Source: Liriodendron chinense | Taxonomy: Eukaryota; Streptophyta; Magnoliopsida; Magnoliales; Magnoliaceae | Reading direction: 5' to 3' | Assembly (NCBI GenBank): GCA_003013855.2 | Contig: PVNU02000127.1 | Location: 682,001-746,000, forward strand | Length of the DNA: 64,000 nucleotides | Shown: positions 37,346-48,768 of the stretch, piece after piece | Numbering within the stretch: position 1 is the first letter of the stretch | How the letters are laid out: the number at the start of each line of letters is the position of its first letter | Position numbers and translations under genes: made by a program | The notes under the pieces: generated by a model | What the model saw: only the letters and a program-made list of their open reading frames with translations | What the model was told of the DNA's origin: nothing | The model's database searches: none

Positions 37346-38227
37346 TGAGCTGGCGAAACTGATGAACGAAGTAGGGGATGGTAACACAGTAGAGCACGGA
37401 GGACAGAAATACGGTAGAGCCATCTACGCATATGACACGTGTCATGTTCATGTATAAACCTGTACTGTCCATCTATTTGGACCTAATTTGGGGCAGAGAA
37501 TTTCTTAAAAAAATAAAAACAAATCATACAATTCTATGCATCTGATCAGTTGCTTCGAAATCAACGGTAGAAAATAAATGTAGCTAATAGTTGGCGGTCC
37601 AGTGTACAAAAGTAAAGAAAATGCTTGCTAGTCGTCTGCTATGTGATTTTTTAAAATAGCCTTCATTATGAACGGTCGTGATTGTGATTGATACAAAACA
37701 GTGGCATAACATGTGGTACTACAATATTCCGTACGGTATATAAGTGCCCCTAAGGAATAGTTGGAGCGGAGGGATTCACAGGGATGTCCGTGACAATTCC
37801 ACTACGCCTATATGTTTGGAAGACCACGTTGGTCCAGGATTCTAAAAAGGCAAGATTTAAAACTCAGGTGGACCACAGGATTCTAAACCGTTTAAAGATT
37901 TATGAACACTTAGGTAAACATTAAGAAAAAGTATCATCCTGGTGCAAAACTTTTATCTATTGTTAAGTATCTACTGTTTCATGTGGTATGGCTCATGTGA
38001 GTTTTAGATCTGCATTATTTTTAAAATCCTGTCCTAACATCGTATTCCAAAACAGATGTACGTTGTAAGTTTTTCACCGATATTCATGTGAATTCCACAC
38101 AGCCCCGGCTACAGGGACGCCCCTTTGGCCGGTGTCACAGGCAATCCTCTCTCAGAATAGTTCCTTCAGCATGCGTTGCACTTACAACTTATACGTATTG
38201 CCATACCCATGGATCCTCGAGCCATGA
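37346..38227. other. Non-coding stretch with half-arms of the palindromic family
   Basis: Isolated segments (37440-37500, 37860-38040) match family arms without their partners. No gene seen. Confidence 0.45.
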
Positions 38228-39104
38228 GACGCGGATTAGCTAATGACAGTAAAGTAACGTCACCAACTTCCGTGGAACGCACCGTGATGTGTAGACTGTA
38301 TCCTCACCGACCATCCATTTGAAGAGATCAATTTAAGGCATGATGGAAAGAATGTGACAGATCTAAAGCTTAAGTGGACCCCACCAAAGAAAATAGCTGG
38401 GGACATTGATGTGGCTGTTGAAACCTTTTTAGGGCCCACTATGATGTTTATTTGAAATCCAACCTGTTCATAAGTTTATGCAGACATGAGAGAAGAGAAA
38501 ATAAAAAAATATCAGCTTTATCGAAGGCTTGTATAGCCCTAACAAATTTTTAATAGTGGAGATCAATCCCCACTGTTTTCTTTGGTGAGATCCTCTTAAG
38601 CTTTTGAACTGCCTCACTTTTTGGATCATGCCCTAAGATGATCTCTTCAAATGGATGGACAGTGCGGATCACAACACCCACATTACAATTGGGCCCATGG
38701 AAGTTGGTGACGTAACTTCAATAGCTTTGGATCTGCCTCGCTACTGAAGTGACGTCACCAACTTCTGTGCGCCCAATCGTGATGTGTGTGTTGTATCAAC
38801 CCTATCTATCCCTCTGGAGAGATCATTTTATGGCATGATGCAAAAGGTGAGGCAGATCTAAAGCCCAAGTGGATATCACCAAAGAAAACAGTGGGGATTG
38901 ATCTCCTACCATTAAAAACTTCTTAGGGTACACAAGCTTTGGATCTATCACATTCTTTTGATTATGCCCTAAATTGATCTCTCCTAATGGATGGACGAGG
39001 TGGATACAATCTATACATCACGGTGCGTTTCACATAAGTTTGTGACGTCACTTCAGTAGCCAGGTAGCTAATCAACCTGTCAGTAGCTAATCCGCGTCCC
39101 AAGC
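38228..39104. mobile_element. Palindromic family, compound copy with TGACGTCA ends
   Basis: Outer ends CGCGGATTAGCTAATGACAG and its mirror CTGTCAGTAGCTAATCCGCG. Inside are two cores; the second (38741-39059) has perfect 18-bp inverted ends CTACTGAAGTGACGTCAC / GTGACGTCACTTCAGTAG. No coding capacity. Confidence 0.8.
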
Positions 39105-39880
39105 CATGGCCATCCAACGAGATAAGGGCCTACATGCAGCCCTTAGAATGATCACAACCGTCCATCTTACGACTTACCCGTACATCCGTACCCATAGATT
39201 CCCGAGCCATGGCCAATCAACGACATAGGGCCCACATGGAGCCCTTAGGATGATCACAACCGTCCATCTTTTGGTAACCACGATGAATGATGTTTTGGTT
39301 AAAAATAGGAAGAATCTAATGGGAAGACTCTAATGCCAGGAACCGCTTTCAGCCTCGTTTTCGGACCATGTGGCTCACCCAACAAGGTGGTGCCTACAAA
39401 ATGCATGTTTTAATTATTCCACACGTGCTCATTTGTTGTCCACTATTGATGGGGATGCCCCAAAAGCTCCCATTTGCAAGGTTCCAACCCTACGATCAAT
39501 CGACAATGAAAGCAACGGTCCATACCTAACAGTCACAAAAAAAGGAATCCCTGGATGGTTCCAACGTGGGTTTTTTTTTGTGGGCCTCACCATGCAGGGT
39601 GGATTTCACATATCCAACGGTTTAGAGCAAAGAGACGTGGCCCCCTCATGCACGATATCCAACGCTAAGGTTTGCTACATCTCAGCCTACTGCAGCAAGA
39701 TACTTCGGGAATTTAAGCCTTTGGATCCGGGTCCATTCCTATGATCCTGAGCCGTTTATATAATGGTCCTAACCATGAATGATGGATGATGGGGTTGAGG
39801 GTTTATAGTCCATCCGAGGTGAGGTCCATCAAATAAACGGTTTGTATCAGTGAAAGGGATATATTCCAGCATAGTGGGGT
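39105..39880. other. Non-coding stretch
   Basis: Contains two near-identical short phrases (GAGCCATGGCCAATCAACGA / AAGCCATGGCCATCCAACGA, with CACAACCGTCCATCTT) about 110 bp apart, i.e. a small tandem duplication at 39105-39280. A 124-codon open frame at 39370-39744 has no recognisable feature and is not called. Confidence 0.45.
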
Positions 39881-40334
39881 CAGTGGATCCCTGACTGTGG
39901 GGACTGATGTATTTTCCTTATATCCACGCCGTCCATCCGTTTTCGACAACTCATTTTAGAGCATGGACCCAAAAATGAAGCATTTCCAAATCTAATGTGG
40001 ATCACACCACCGGAAACAGTGGCAATTGAATGCCCACCATTAAAAAATTTCTAGGTGCCACCAAAATGTTTATTTTCCATCCAACCTGTTGATAAGGTCA
40101 CAAAGAACTGGATGAAGGGACCACAAAAAATCAGGCTTGATCCAAAACTTTCGTGGCCCCAGAAGTTTTAATAATGGGAATTCAATCACCACTGTTTCCT
40201 CTGATGTGGTCCACCTGAGATTTGGATCTGACTTCATTTTTTGGCTCATGACCTAAAATGATCTGGAGAGGCGGATGTACGTCTTGGATGTAACACAAAT
40301 ACATAAAGGTGGCCCCAATGTCAGGGATCCATTG
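39881..40334. mobile_element. Palindromic element family copy
   Basis: Inverted ends CAGTGGATCCCTGACTGTGG and the reverse complement of CAATGGATCCCTGACATTGG; both halves well conserved, so the copy is relatively young. Confidence 0.8.
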
Positions 40335-40401
40335 ACTGTGGTGGATCCAGGAATCCACCGAAGCCCACTTCGGAGTTCTCACGACAGGACTCCAATTCGG
40401 T

Positions 40402-41008
40402 ACGCGGATAAGCTAGTGACGTGACGTCACCAAGTTCTGTGGGCCCCACCATGATGTGTTTCTTGTATCCACATCGTCCATCCATTTTAAGAGATTGTTT
40501 TAGGGCATTATCCAAAGAATGAGGCAGATCAAAATCTCAAGTGGACCCCACCACGAAAAACAGTGGGGATTGAACGCCTACCATTAAAATTTTCTTGGGG
40601 GCCACTGGAATTTCCGATCAAGCTGATATTTATGTTTTCCCTTCGACCATGTCTTTTTTAGCTTATGATCTTTTTTAACTTATGAACAGGTTGGATCTCA
40701 AATAAGCATAAGGTAGGCCTTAGGAAGGTTTCAACAAAAGGTGTCAATGTCCCCACAATTTTCTTTGGTGTCCGTCCACTAGAGGTTTGAGCTTTGGATA
40801 TCTCTCATTCTTTGTCCCCACTATTTTCTTTGCTGTCATCCACTCGAGCTTTGAGCTTTGGATATGTCTCATTCTTTGTCTCATGCCCTAAAATGATCTC
40901 TGCGAATGGATATACAGTGTGGATACAACACATACATCAGGGTGGGTGCACACAAAACTTGGTGACATCACTACAGTAGTGAGATTGTCAGTAGCTAATC
41001 CACGTCCT
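40402..41008. mobile_element. Palindromic family copy, TGACGTCA subgroup
   Basis: Left ACGCGGATAAGCTAGTGACG with TGACGTCA at 40422-40429; right TTGGTGACATCACTACAGTA and GCTAATCCACGTCC. A tandem repeat of a ~50-bp arm (CTCGAGCTTTGAGCTTTGG type) occurs at 40780-40880. Confidence 0.75.
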
Positions 41009-41024
41009 CTAATTAGTCAGAAAG

Positions 41025-41229
41025 TAGGGCTCTCAATGGATTGGATCTTGATCGGATCGGATCCAAGGATCCGGCTCCAAGTCCATATATATGTAGATGG
41101 ATTCGGATCCAAAAGGTGATATCTATATTCGGTCCATATATAAATTGTTAGATCCATTTTCGATTCAAATTCCATATAATAACCATAGATTCGGCCAGAT
41201 CTAGGTTCGAATCCACCCCATTACAAATC

Positions 41230-41284
<55 letters not shown>

Positions 41285-41598
41285 AAAATGATGCAAATCC
41301 CACTATTTACTGTGGTATGATCGACCTAAGAGTGGCATGTCTCAATTTTGAGACATGGCCTAAAATAAAAAATAATCTATAAAATGGATGGCCAGCATGA
41401 ATATAACATAATATAACATATACAGTAGGGTGACAATGAGTCGGATCTTAATCAGATTCGGATCGAACTTGGATATGTTCATGTGAATCCAAATCCAGTC
41501 CATTTAACTAATTGGGCCTATTTTAATATCCAAATCTGCATTATACAGATTCGGAGCGAATCGGATCTTGGATCTGACCCGCTCCATTGAGAGCCCTA
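41025..41598. mobile_element. hAT-like miniature element (TAGGGCTC ends)
   Basis: Ends TAGGGCTCTCAATGGA and TCCATTGAGAGCCCTA are perfect inverted repeats. Arms are rich in GGATCGGATCC/GATTCGGATC words in both directions; an (AT)(AG) microsatellite lies at 41229-41280. The flanks CAGAAAGT / AAGAAAGA are only a partial 8-bp match. Confidence 0.75.
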
Positions 41599-41599
41599 A

Positions 41600-42230
41600 G
41601 AAAGAGGTGTAAGATGATCGGATGCTGCGAACACAATGTGCATGCATGAGCATGGAGCATTGGTGCTACCGCAGGCAGTGGAGCAAAATACAAGCCGTCC
41701 ATCAGGTGGGTATCACCATGTAGACGATCCAATTAAAAAATCAGGTTGCTACATTCTTCAGGTGAGCCACAATATTAGAAATGGGCCGAAGTAAACATTC
41801 CCAACTTCTTTCAGCACACGTGATAGACAGCTCGGATCATGTATGCACGTGCCATGTGTGGTGTAGATGGGCTGCGTTGTAAACGCATGTGGGCCAGAAA
41901 AGCTCTGCAGGAGGAACAAGGTTTCTTTTCTCCAAAATTTTATGGACCATACGTGTGGGTGGGTCCATGAAATGATAGTGGTTGTGTACATCATAAAGCA
42001 ACAGAAAAACATTACGGAACGCACCCATTACTCAAGAGGAGATGCTTTCCAATCTCTCTCTTTTTTTTTTTTACATATATATCGTGGGGGCATGAAATTC
42101 CATTTCAAGACCTTAAAACACATCATCAGTGCAAAACCAGAGTAGAAAAAGGAATTGTTTCCATCCCCACATACCCTATGATAATGCATAGTATGCTTGG
42201 GTTTTTTAGTTTGTACAAGTGGCCTCATTT
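41600..42230. other. Non-coding stretch
   Basis: No element ends and no supported gene. Confidence 0.4.
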
Positions 42231-42452
42231 TCAGATCATATTCTAGGCCGTTGGTCTGATGACTCCGGCGCAGTCCACAAACGCAAATGCAGAGGCCAAA
42301 CATTCGATCATTAAAATCATAAGATTTTGGGAGATCGATGGGGTCCGGTTCATCAATGATGGTCCCACAATCAGTTCAACGGTCCTGATTGGAGGACAAT
42401 GGACCCCATTGGTATAAACTGAAACTTAATGATCTTGTGTGTTATCCTTGAG

Positions 42453-42908
42453 TAGAGGTATACACGAGCCGAGCCGAACCGAGCTTTAACCAGTTTAGCT
42501 TAGTTTGGTCAACTGGGTGACCTAAGTTCGAGCTTGGTTTGGCTTGATTTGGACAAGCTCTCAAGCCGAATTTAAGCCTGTTCGAGCTTCAAGCTTTTGA
42601 GCCTGAATTCGAGCCAAGCGGTCGGGCGTTGGGCAAAGCCTACATAGATGAGGGAGAGTTGGAGAGGGAGGAGGTGAGGTCGGGTGATGGGGGAGAGAAA
42701 TCAAAGATGAGGAAGAGCCGGAGAGGGAGGAGGTGAGGCCGATGACCAGAGGGAGTCGCTGGTCAGGTCGAAGCTGCTGAGCGAGTTCGATTTAGCTAGC
42801 CGAAGGGGAGGGGGTTTTGTTTTTGAAATTTTTAGAGATATACAAGCGAGTACAAGGGCGTTGTAAGAAAAACATTAGGGTGGGCGTGATAAAAAATATA
42901 TATTTTTG

Positions 42909-42993
<85 letters not shown>

Positions 42994-43142
42994 TAAAAAA
43001 ATATACCAAGCCGAGCTTGATTTCAAGCCACGACGAGCCGAGCTTAGGTCAAGCTTGGGCTTGGCTCGGATTTCCAACGAGCTCATATATTCAACTTAGC
43101 TTGGCTTGATACGCCCTCCGAATCGAGCCGTGTACAGTTCTA
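42453..43142. mobile_element. hAT-like miniature element inside duplication copy 1
   Basis: Ends TAGAGGTATACACGAGCC and the reverse complement of TAGAACTGTACACGGCTCG; flanks TCCTTGAG (42445-42452) and CCCTTAAG (43143-43150) are a decayed 8-bp duplication. Arms consist of GAGCCGAGC/AAGCTTGGGC words; a long (TA)n lies at 42909-42990. Copies 2 and 3 of the duplication lack it. Confidence 0.8.
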
Positions 43143-43305
43143 CCCTTAAGTTAGGAATGGTATAATCCTTAATTCCTTCCCATTTCATCTGGTGTGAGAC
43201 CTATCATGGAGCATTATTTCAGAGGTTGAGATGCTTTCTCACCATTGGAAAAAGTCAGATCTCACCACTGAAAAAGGTCAGAAAGAAAAATGAAATCTCC
43301 CAATA

Positions 43306-43699
43306 GGGGACGCGGATTGCAATCAGTGCTCTGCGGGTCGCACAATGATGTAATCTAAATCTCAAGTGTACCACACCATAGTAGTGGTGATTAAACGCCC
43401 ACCATTAAAAACTTCCTAGGCCCTACAAAAGTTTTGGATCAAGTTGATATTTTGTGTAATCTAATTAACAGGTTGGATGGTGAACAAACATTACAGTGGG
43501 CCTTAGGAAGTTTTTAACGGTGGGCATTTAATGACCACTGTTTTCCTGTGGTGTGGTCCACCTGAGATTTGGATCTACGTTATTCTTGGGCTCGCTTCCT
43601 AAAATGAGTTGGCAAAGTAGATGGACCCAATGGATGAAACACATACGTCATTGTGGAGCCAAGGAGCACCAACCAGAAGTTATCAGGTTCGGCACGTCC
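43306..43699. mobile_element. Palindromic element with empty-site proof of insertion
   Basis: Starts GGGGACGCGGATTG and ends GGCACGTCC. The flanking CCCAATA (43299-43305, 43700-43706) is single in the paralogous site (CTCAATATGGGCC near 54650), showing insertion with a duplication of at least 7 bp. Confidence 0.85.
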
Positions 43700-44218
43700 C
43701 CCAATATGGGCCGTTCATTTCGGTGTATGTTCGAATTCTTTAGCTGATGCTATCATCATATTAGCTAGATAAGTAGGTTTTTTTGTTTTTTTGTTTTTTT
43801 TTTCTTCTGTTAGTGGGATGCTGATCTTCGCCACTGAAATGGGCCATTGACCATATTCGTTGCTTAGAAGAAAATTGAGACACTATGGGAGAGTGCATGA
43901 TGATTCATACACACCTACTCTTCAGATGGATTTACACGTGGTAAGAATGTAATCGAACCGTCCAAGTTGCAGGTATCACTTAGGATGGGCGGTAGATCCG
44001 ATATTTGATGAATTTGGTGAAGTTAAATCGTCCGATTAACAGATATGTTCTTCTTGAATCCCACCGATGACCATTTTCCATTTTGTACGGCCGTTTTATG
44101 GCCAGCTATTGAACAGTTAGGATCATACACTCAGTGTACCTCATGAACCGTACCCCATGAATAATGGGTGACCGATGAAACGGTTCATATCGAAGTACAT
44201 CTGTATAGTACATTCACT

Positions 44219-44583
44219 GGGAGTGGGTGTTACCCTTACCGTGGTGATGTGTTGTATATCCACACCGTCCATCCGTTTTTCCAGCCCATTTTAGGAAACA
44301 GTGGTGATTGAACGCTCACCATTAAAAACTTCCTAGATCCCACTGTAAGCAGATCCGTAATGTTTATTTGCCATCCAACCGTTGATAAGGTGATCAGTTT
44401 GATTTAAAACTTTTGTGGCCTATAAAAAATGGTCATTCACCACTTTTTTGAGTGGTGTGGTCCATCGGAAATTTGCTTAAGTTTTAGAATAACGTCCTAA
44501 AATGAGCTGAAAAAATGGATGGACAGTGTGGATATACAACCCACTCATCAAGGAAGTCCCCACACGGTAAGGGTCACCCACTA
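44219..44583. mobile_element. Palindromic element family copy
   Basis: Left GGGAGTGGGTGTTACCCTTA, right mirror CGGTAAGGGTCACCCACT; internal halves shortened. Confidence 0.75.
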
Positions 44584-44601
44584 AGGTGTTATCCAGGTAA
44601 C

Positions 44602-45087
44602 GGGAGCCGATTAGCAGAGTTACCCTAACTGTGCGGGGCCCACCTTGATGTATGTGTTGTATATCCACTCAGTCCATCTGTTTTTACATCTCATTTTAGG
44701 ACGTGATCCCAAACCTTAAGTAGATACAAATCTCAGGTGGACCATACCATTAGAAATAGTGACGAAAGAGCATTAAAAACTATTGTGGGCCACAATAGCT
44801 TTGGATCAAGCTGATATTTATATTTTCCCTTCATCCATTTTTTCTTGACATTATCAAAGAGTTGGATGGAAAATAAACATTACGAAAACCTTACAATGGC
44901 CCTTTGCAATTTTAATGGCGAGGCACTCAATCATCGCTGTTCCTGTGGTGTGGTCTACATGAGATTTGGATCTGCTTAATGTTTGGGAACACGTCCTAAA
45001 ATGATCTGGAGAAACGAATGGACGGCGTGGATATACATCGCATCATCAAGGTGGGTCCTACGGTAGGGTAACATCTAATCCGCTCCC
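44602..45087. mobile_element. Palindromic element family copy
   Basis: Left GGGAGCCGATTAGCAGAGTT-ACCCTAACTG, right mirror TAGGGTAACATCTAATCCGCTCCC read inward; core complete. Confidence 0.8.
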
Positions 45088-45264
45088 ATATTCACCGCCA
45101 GCGAATTGAATGGCTCCATGTTTACATATATTTCCTTTTTAGGGAATTTTACAAAATAGTACCTCATTAATATGCTATTTACATCCCCTACCTTTTTAAA
45201 TTAAATTTTCATTAAACTGCCTTATTAATTAATTTATCTGGACGCCCATTGCATTGTAGCAGAA

Positions 45265-45850
45265 TCTGACTACCCCACCATGACACATGTGTGTTTATCT
45301 ATGCCGTCCATCCATTTTTCCATTATCACTTTAGGGCATGAGCCCAAAAAGTGAGGCAGATCCAAATCACAGGTGAACCGTGCCATAGAAACAGTGGTGA
45401 TAGAGCACCCACCATTAAAACATTCCTAAGGCCTATTGTAATACCCACCATGATGTTTATTTTCCATCTAACTATTGAAGGGGAAAAAACAAATATAAGC
45501 TTGATACAAAACTTTTGTAGCCCACAAAAAGCCTTTAATGGTGGGCGTTCATCACCACTGCTTCATTTAGTGTAAACCTTCCAAAAGATTCAAACCGTTC
45601 ATAGGGTTATTACCACTCAGATAAACTATAGACAGAAATATCATCCTGGTATAAAACTTCTGTGGCCCCACAAAGTTTCCAATGGTGGGTGTTTAATCCA
45701 CGCTGTTTCGTATGGTGTGGCCCACATGAGTTTTGGATCAGCATGATTTTTAAAGTGATTTCCTGATGTTGTCTTTCGAAAGTGATGAACGTAGTAGATT
45801 GCATTTGTTATAGAAATCCCTCCAGGCTCCACACAGCTTCCAACTAGAGG
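45265..45850. mobile_element. Palindromic family, damaged or nested copies
   Basis: A left half (CCCCACCATGACACATGTGT to about 45560) is followed by a variant half with CCACAAAGTTTCCAATGGTG and TATGGTGTGGCCCACATGAG. Ends not resolved. Confidence 0.6.
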
Positions 45851-45893
45851 AAGTCAAGGGGCATAGTAATCCGCCTCCGTCTTTGCCCTTTAC

Positions 45894-46875
45894 TGGATTA
45901 GGTGTGGCCCCGGCGTCACCCAACATGGTGAGGCCCCGAACTTGGGGTCCACCTTATGTATGTATTGGATATCCATGTCATCCACCTATCTTGTCGGCAC
46001 CTTTTAGGAAAGCAAATCCAAATCTCAAATTGACAATATCACAGGAAACGGTGCTGATTGCAATGCACACCTACCATTAGAAACTTACTAGTGCCCACCG
46101 AAATGCCCACCATAATGGTTATTTTCCATCAACCTATTGATAAAAGACACACAAACTTGGATAGAGGGGAAAATAAATATCAGCTTGACCAAAAACTTCT
46201 ATAGTCCATGGAAAGTTTTTAATGGTAGGTAGAGCTGTACACGAATCGAGTAAGCTCGAAAAACTCATTTGGCTCGCTCGAAATATGCTCGGCTCGAATT
46301 AGATTAGAAGTGAGTTTGAGCCGAGCCGAGTCAATTTTTTTATGCTCGAATGTATTCGAGCGAGCTTCGAGCAGTGCTCGAGCGAGCTTCGAGCAGGGCC
46401 ATGCTCGATTCGACTCGATTCGTTTATCGACTTAAATTCGGCTCGATTTGATTCGACTCGACTCGGAGCCGTATTATATATATGTTTTTCTTTTTACCCT
46501 AATTATTTACATTTTTATCTTTTATCCGCCCGAGCACCCTCCTTTTCAAACCCTAATCCTAGCCCATTCCCCCCCTCACTGACCTCGATGGTCAGCCATC
46601 CACTTGACGCCGGCAACCCTCATTCTGCCCCGCTCGACACCGGCCACCCTCACTCTGCCCGCTCGTTACCAGCCACCCTCACCCTGCTCGCTCGTCGCCG
46701 GCCACCCTCACTCTGCCCGTACGACACCAACCACCCACTGCTCACCCTACCCGCTTGTCGCTAGACGCCCCTGGGTGAGAACCTGCCTGCTCGTCAGCGC
46801 CGGTAATCCCCCCCCCCAAATATTTATCATGAAAATCCTGGTAACCGACAGGGCGTTGTCTAGTGCCGGTCACCC

Positions 46876-46913
<38 letters not shown>

Positions 46914-47355
46914 TGAATGATTGTGATTGTGAATCTATGATTGTGTTTGAATAAAATTAGTATTTCGTACTCAGTTTAACAAACTTTGCTTGAAAACACA
47001 AATTCAAACTTAGCTTGAAAGAATCCAACTCGGACTCGGCTCAAAAACTCGAAATCGACTTGAACTCGCTCGGTTTGCTGATCGAACAAGGGCCTGCTCA
47101 ACTCAGCCGAGTAACAAGCAGGGGTAGGTGGGTTCGAATCGAGCACCGAATAGGGTGATGCTCGATTCAACTCGACTCGTGTACAGCTCTAATGGTAAGC
47201 ATTCATCATCACTGTTTTCTACAGTATGGTCTACCTAAGATTTGAATCTACCTTGTTTTTAGGCTCATGCCCTAAAATGATTTGGAAAATTGGATGGACG
47301 ACATAGATTAAACATGTACATCATGGTGGGGCTTACAGTGCACCGACCAGTAATG
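45894..47355. mobile_element. Palindromic element split by a hAT-like insertion
   Basis: The left half (GTGGCCCCGGCGTCACCCAA to AAGTTTTTAATGGTAGG at 46229) continues after 47191 as ATGGTAAGCATTCATCATCA and runs to the right arm. The core is contiguous once the inserted element is removed. Confidence 0.75.
46230..47191. mobile_element. hAT-like miniature element (TAGAGCTG ends)
   Basis: Ends TAGAGCTGTACACGA and TCGTGTACAGCTCTA are perfect inverted repeats; 8-bp flanks ATGGTAGG (46222-46229) and ATGGTAAG (47192-47199) differ at one base. Arms carry CTCGA/TCGAG-rich words. An apparent Pro/Ser/His-rich open frame within (46342-46764) is judged non-coding. Confidence 0.88.
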
Positions 47356-47764
47356 ACCCGCTATTGGTAGGGTCAGTAGGCCACAACAGGTATTTAATGC
47401 CATAGTTGGAAACTTTGTGGGGTTTTGAAATATTGTATCAAATGATATTTGTTACTATAGTTTATCTGAGTGGTAATAACCCAATCAAACGCTTGGATAG
47501 CCTATAAACATTATGGTCGACTTCAGGAAGGTTTCAGCGGTGGATATTTTCATTTCCACTGTTTCATGTGGTGTGGCCCACATGAGTTTTAGATGTTCCT
47601 TATCTTTAGAATCCTATCCTTTTGTGGTTTTGGAAAACTAACGAAAGGAGTGGATTTGTGACCAGAATCTCTAGGGACCCCACATAGCTTCCAAGTGCAG
47701 GAACTTCATGTGTGCTCGCCAAAGACACCAAAAGGCAAAAGGCAAGCCTTTCACCCAAATTGCA
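47356..47764. other. Non-coding stretch with family half-arm
   Basis: 47500-47700 resembles a variant half of the palindromic family (TTTCATGTGGTGTGGCCCAC); no gene. Confidence 0.45.
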
Positions 47765-48080
47765 TGCGATGCACAGTGGACCCATCATGATGTATCTCTT
47801 TAATCTATGCCGTCCATCCATTTTTCCAGATAAATTTAGGGCATGAGCTAAAAAAAGAGACAAATCCAAATCTCAGGTGGACCACTCCATAGGAAACAAT
47901 GGTGATTGAACAACCACCAATAAAGTTTTTAAGTAGGCGTCATCACCACTGTTTCCTATGGTGGGTCCACCTGAGATTTGGATCCGCCTCATTTTTGGGC
48001 TTATGCCCTAAAATGATATAAAAAAATGGATGGATGGCCTGGATAAACCATGTACATAATGGTGGGTCCAATGGAGCACC
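47765..48080. mobile_element. Palindromic family copy interrupted by copia element
   Basis: Runs from GCACAGTGGACCCATCATGA to GGTGGGTCCAATGGAGCACC and resumes after the copia element at 51792 as GCACCAACCATTAGCC, matching the arm end of the copy at 43306-43699 (GGAGCACCAACCAGAAG). Confidence 0.75.
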
Positions 48081-48714
48081 TGTTGGGATAGTCTTCAAAC
48101 TATGCACGAATTGAGTGCTCCGACCGGCCAGACAGCGTGACCTAGATGCAGTGAAGAACCCCCCATGGACAGTTTTCCTATGCCCAGACCGGTCGGCCGA
48201 CCTGTTTGCAGGGGGCTCCAGCCGGTCGGCCGACCGGCCGGTGGTGAGGCAGCAATGTGAATTTACTCCCTGGACTGTTTGTGCATTGGCTAGCCGGTCG
48301 GTCGATCGGTTGGCTGTGCGCGAATTTCTTGCGCAGTCCGCAATACTGCGCAAGGTGTTTCTAATTTTGAATTTTTTCTTATTTAAGGAGTTGTAATCCA
48401 ACCTAGATTAGAATCCTAAGGTGTTTAAGGCTTCCGATTCGTACTAGGAAGATGGGAGAGGTGTGTGTTTGAGAGAACTTGGAGTTTTCTCTGTTTTTCT
48501 TTGCTAGTGGGCTATCAATCTCTGTAATCTTTTGATATTCACAGTGGATCGCTTTGTGCCGTGGTTTTTTACCCGTTGAGGGGTTTTTCCACGTAAAATT
48601 CGGAGTCTCTTGTGGTGAGTGCTTTTGTGTGATTGATTGCATCTTATTTACTTGTTTGATATTGCATTGCTTCACAAGTTCGGCGTTCCGCTTCTGCTGC
48701 CGGCTTTCCCAACA
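48081..48714 (+). repeat. 5' LTR of copia element
   Basis: 634 bp, TG...CA; contains CGGTCGGCCGACC-type GC-rich blocks in U3 and GTGGTTTTTTACCCGTTGAG near the 3' part. Confidence 0.9.
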
Positions 48715-48716
48715 AG

Positions 48717-48728
48717 TGGTATTAGAGC
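48717..48728 (+). promoter_or_regulatory. Copia primer-binding site
   Basis: TGGTATTAGAGC, two bases after the LTR; one mismatch to the initiator-Met tRNA complement. Confidence 0.8.
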
Positions 48729-48768
48729 TAAAGTTGGGATGGAGTAAATTCGAATATGAGACGAGAAG

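Larger units (their letters stand above)
42231..44215 (+). repeat. Segmental duplication copy 1 (interrupted)
   Basis: Matches 53880-54250 and 54360-55130 in the same order (CAGTCCACAAACGCAAATGC, TCATCAATGATGGTCCC, GGAGATGCTTTCTC, AATATGGGCCGTTCATTTC, CGTGGTAAGAATGTAATC, AACAGATATGTTCTTCTTGA). Two insertions absent from the other copies split it: 42453-43142 and 43306-43699. Confidence 0.8.

Noticed and set aside
39370..39744. 124-codon open frame on + strand
   Set aside because: Begins in sequence shared with other repeats (GGACCATGTGGCTCACCC-type phrases) and has no domain-like pattern.
42832..43086. Frame with long Ile-Tyr run
   Set aside because: Translation of a (TA)n microsatellite.
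46342..46954. Pro/Ser/Thr/His-rich open frames
   Set aside because: They lie inside the hAT-like element 46230-47191 in a low-complexity CCACCCTCA repeat with two overlapping frames open; typical of compositional bias, not of a gene.
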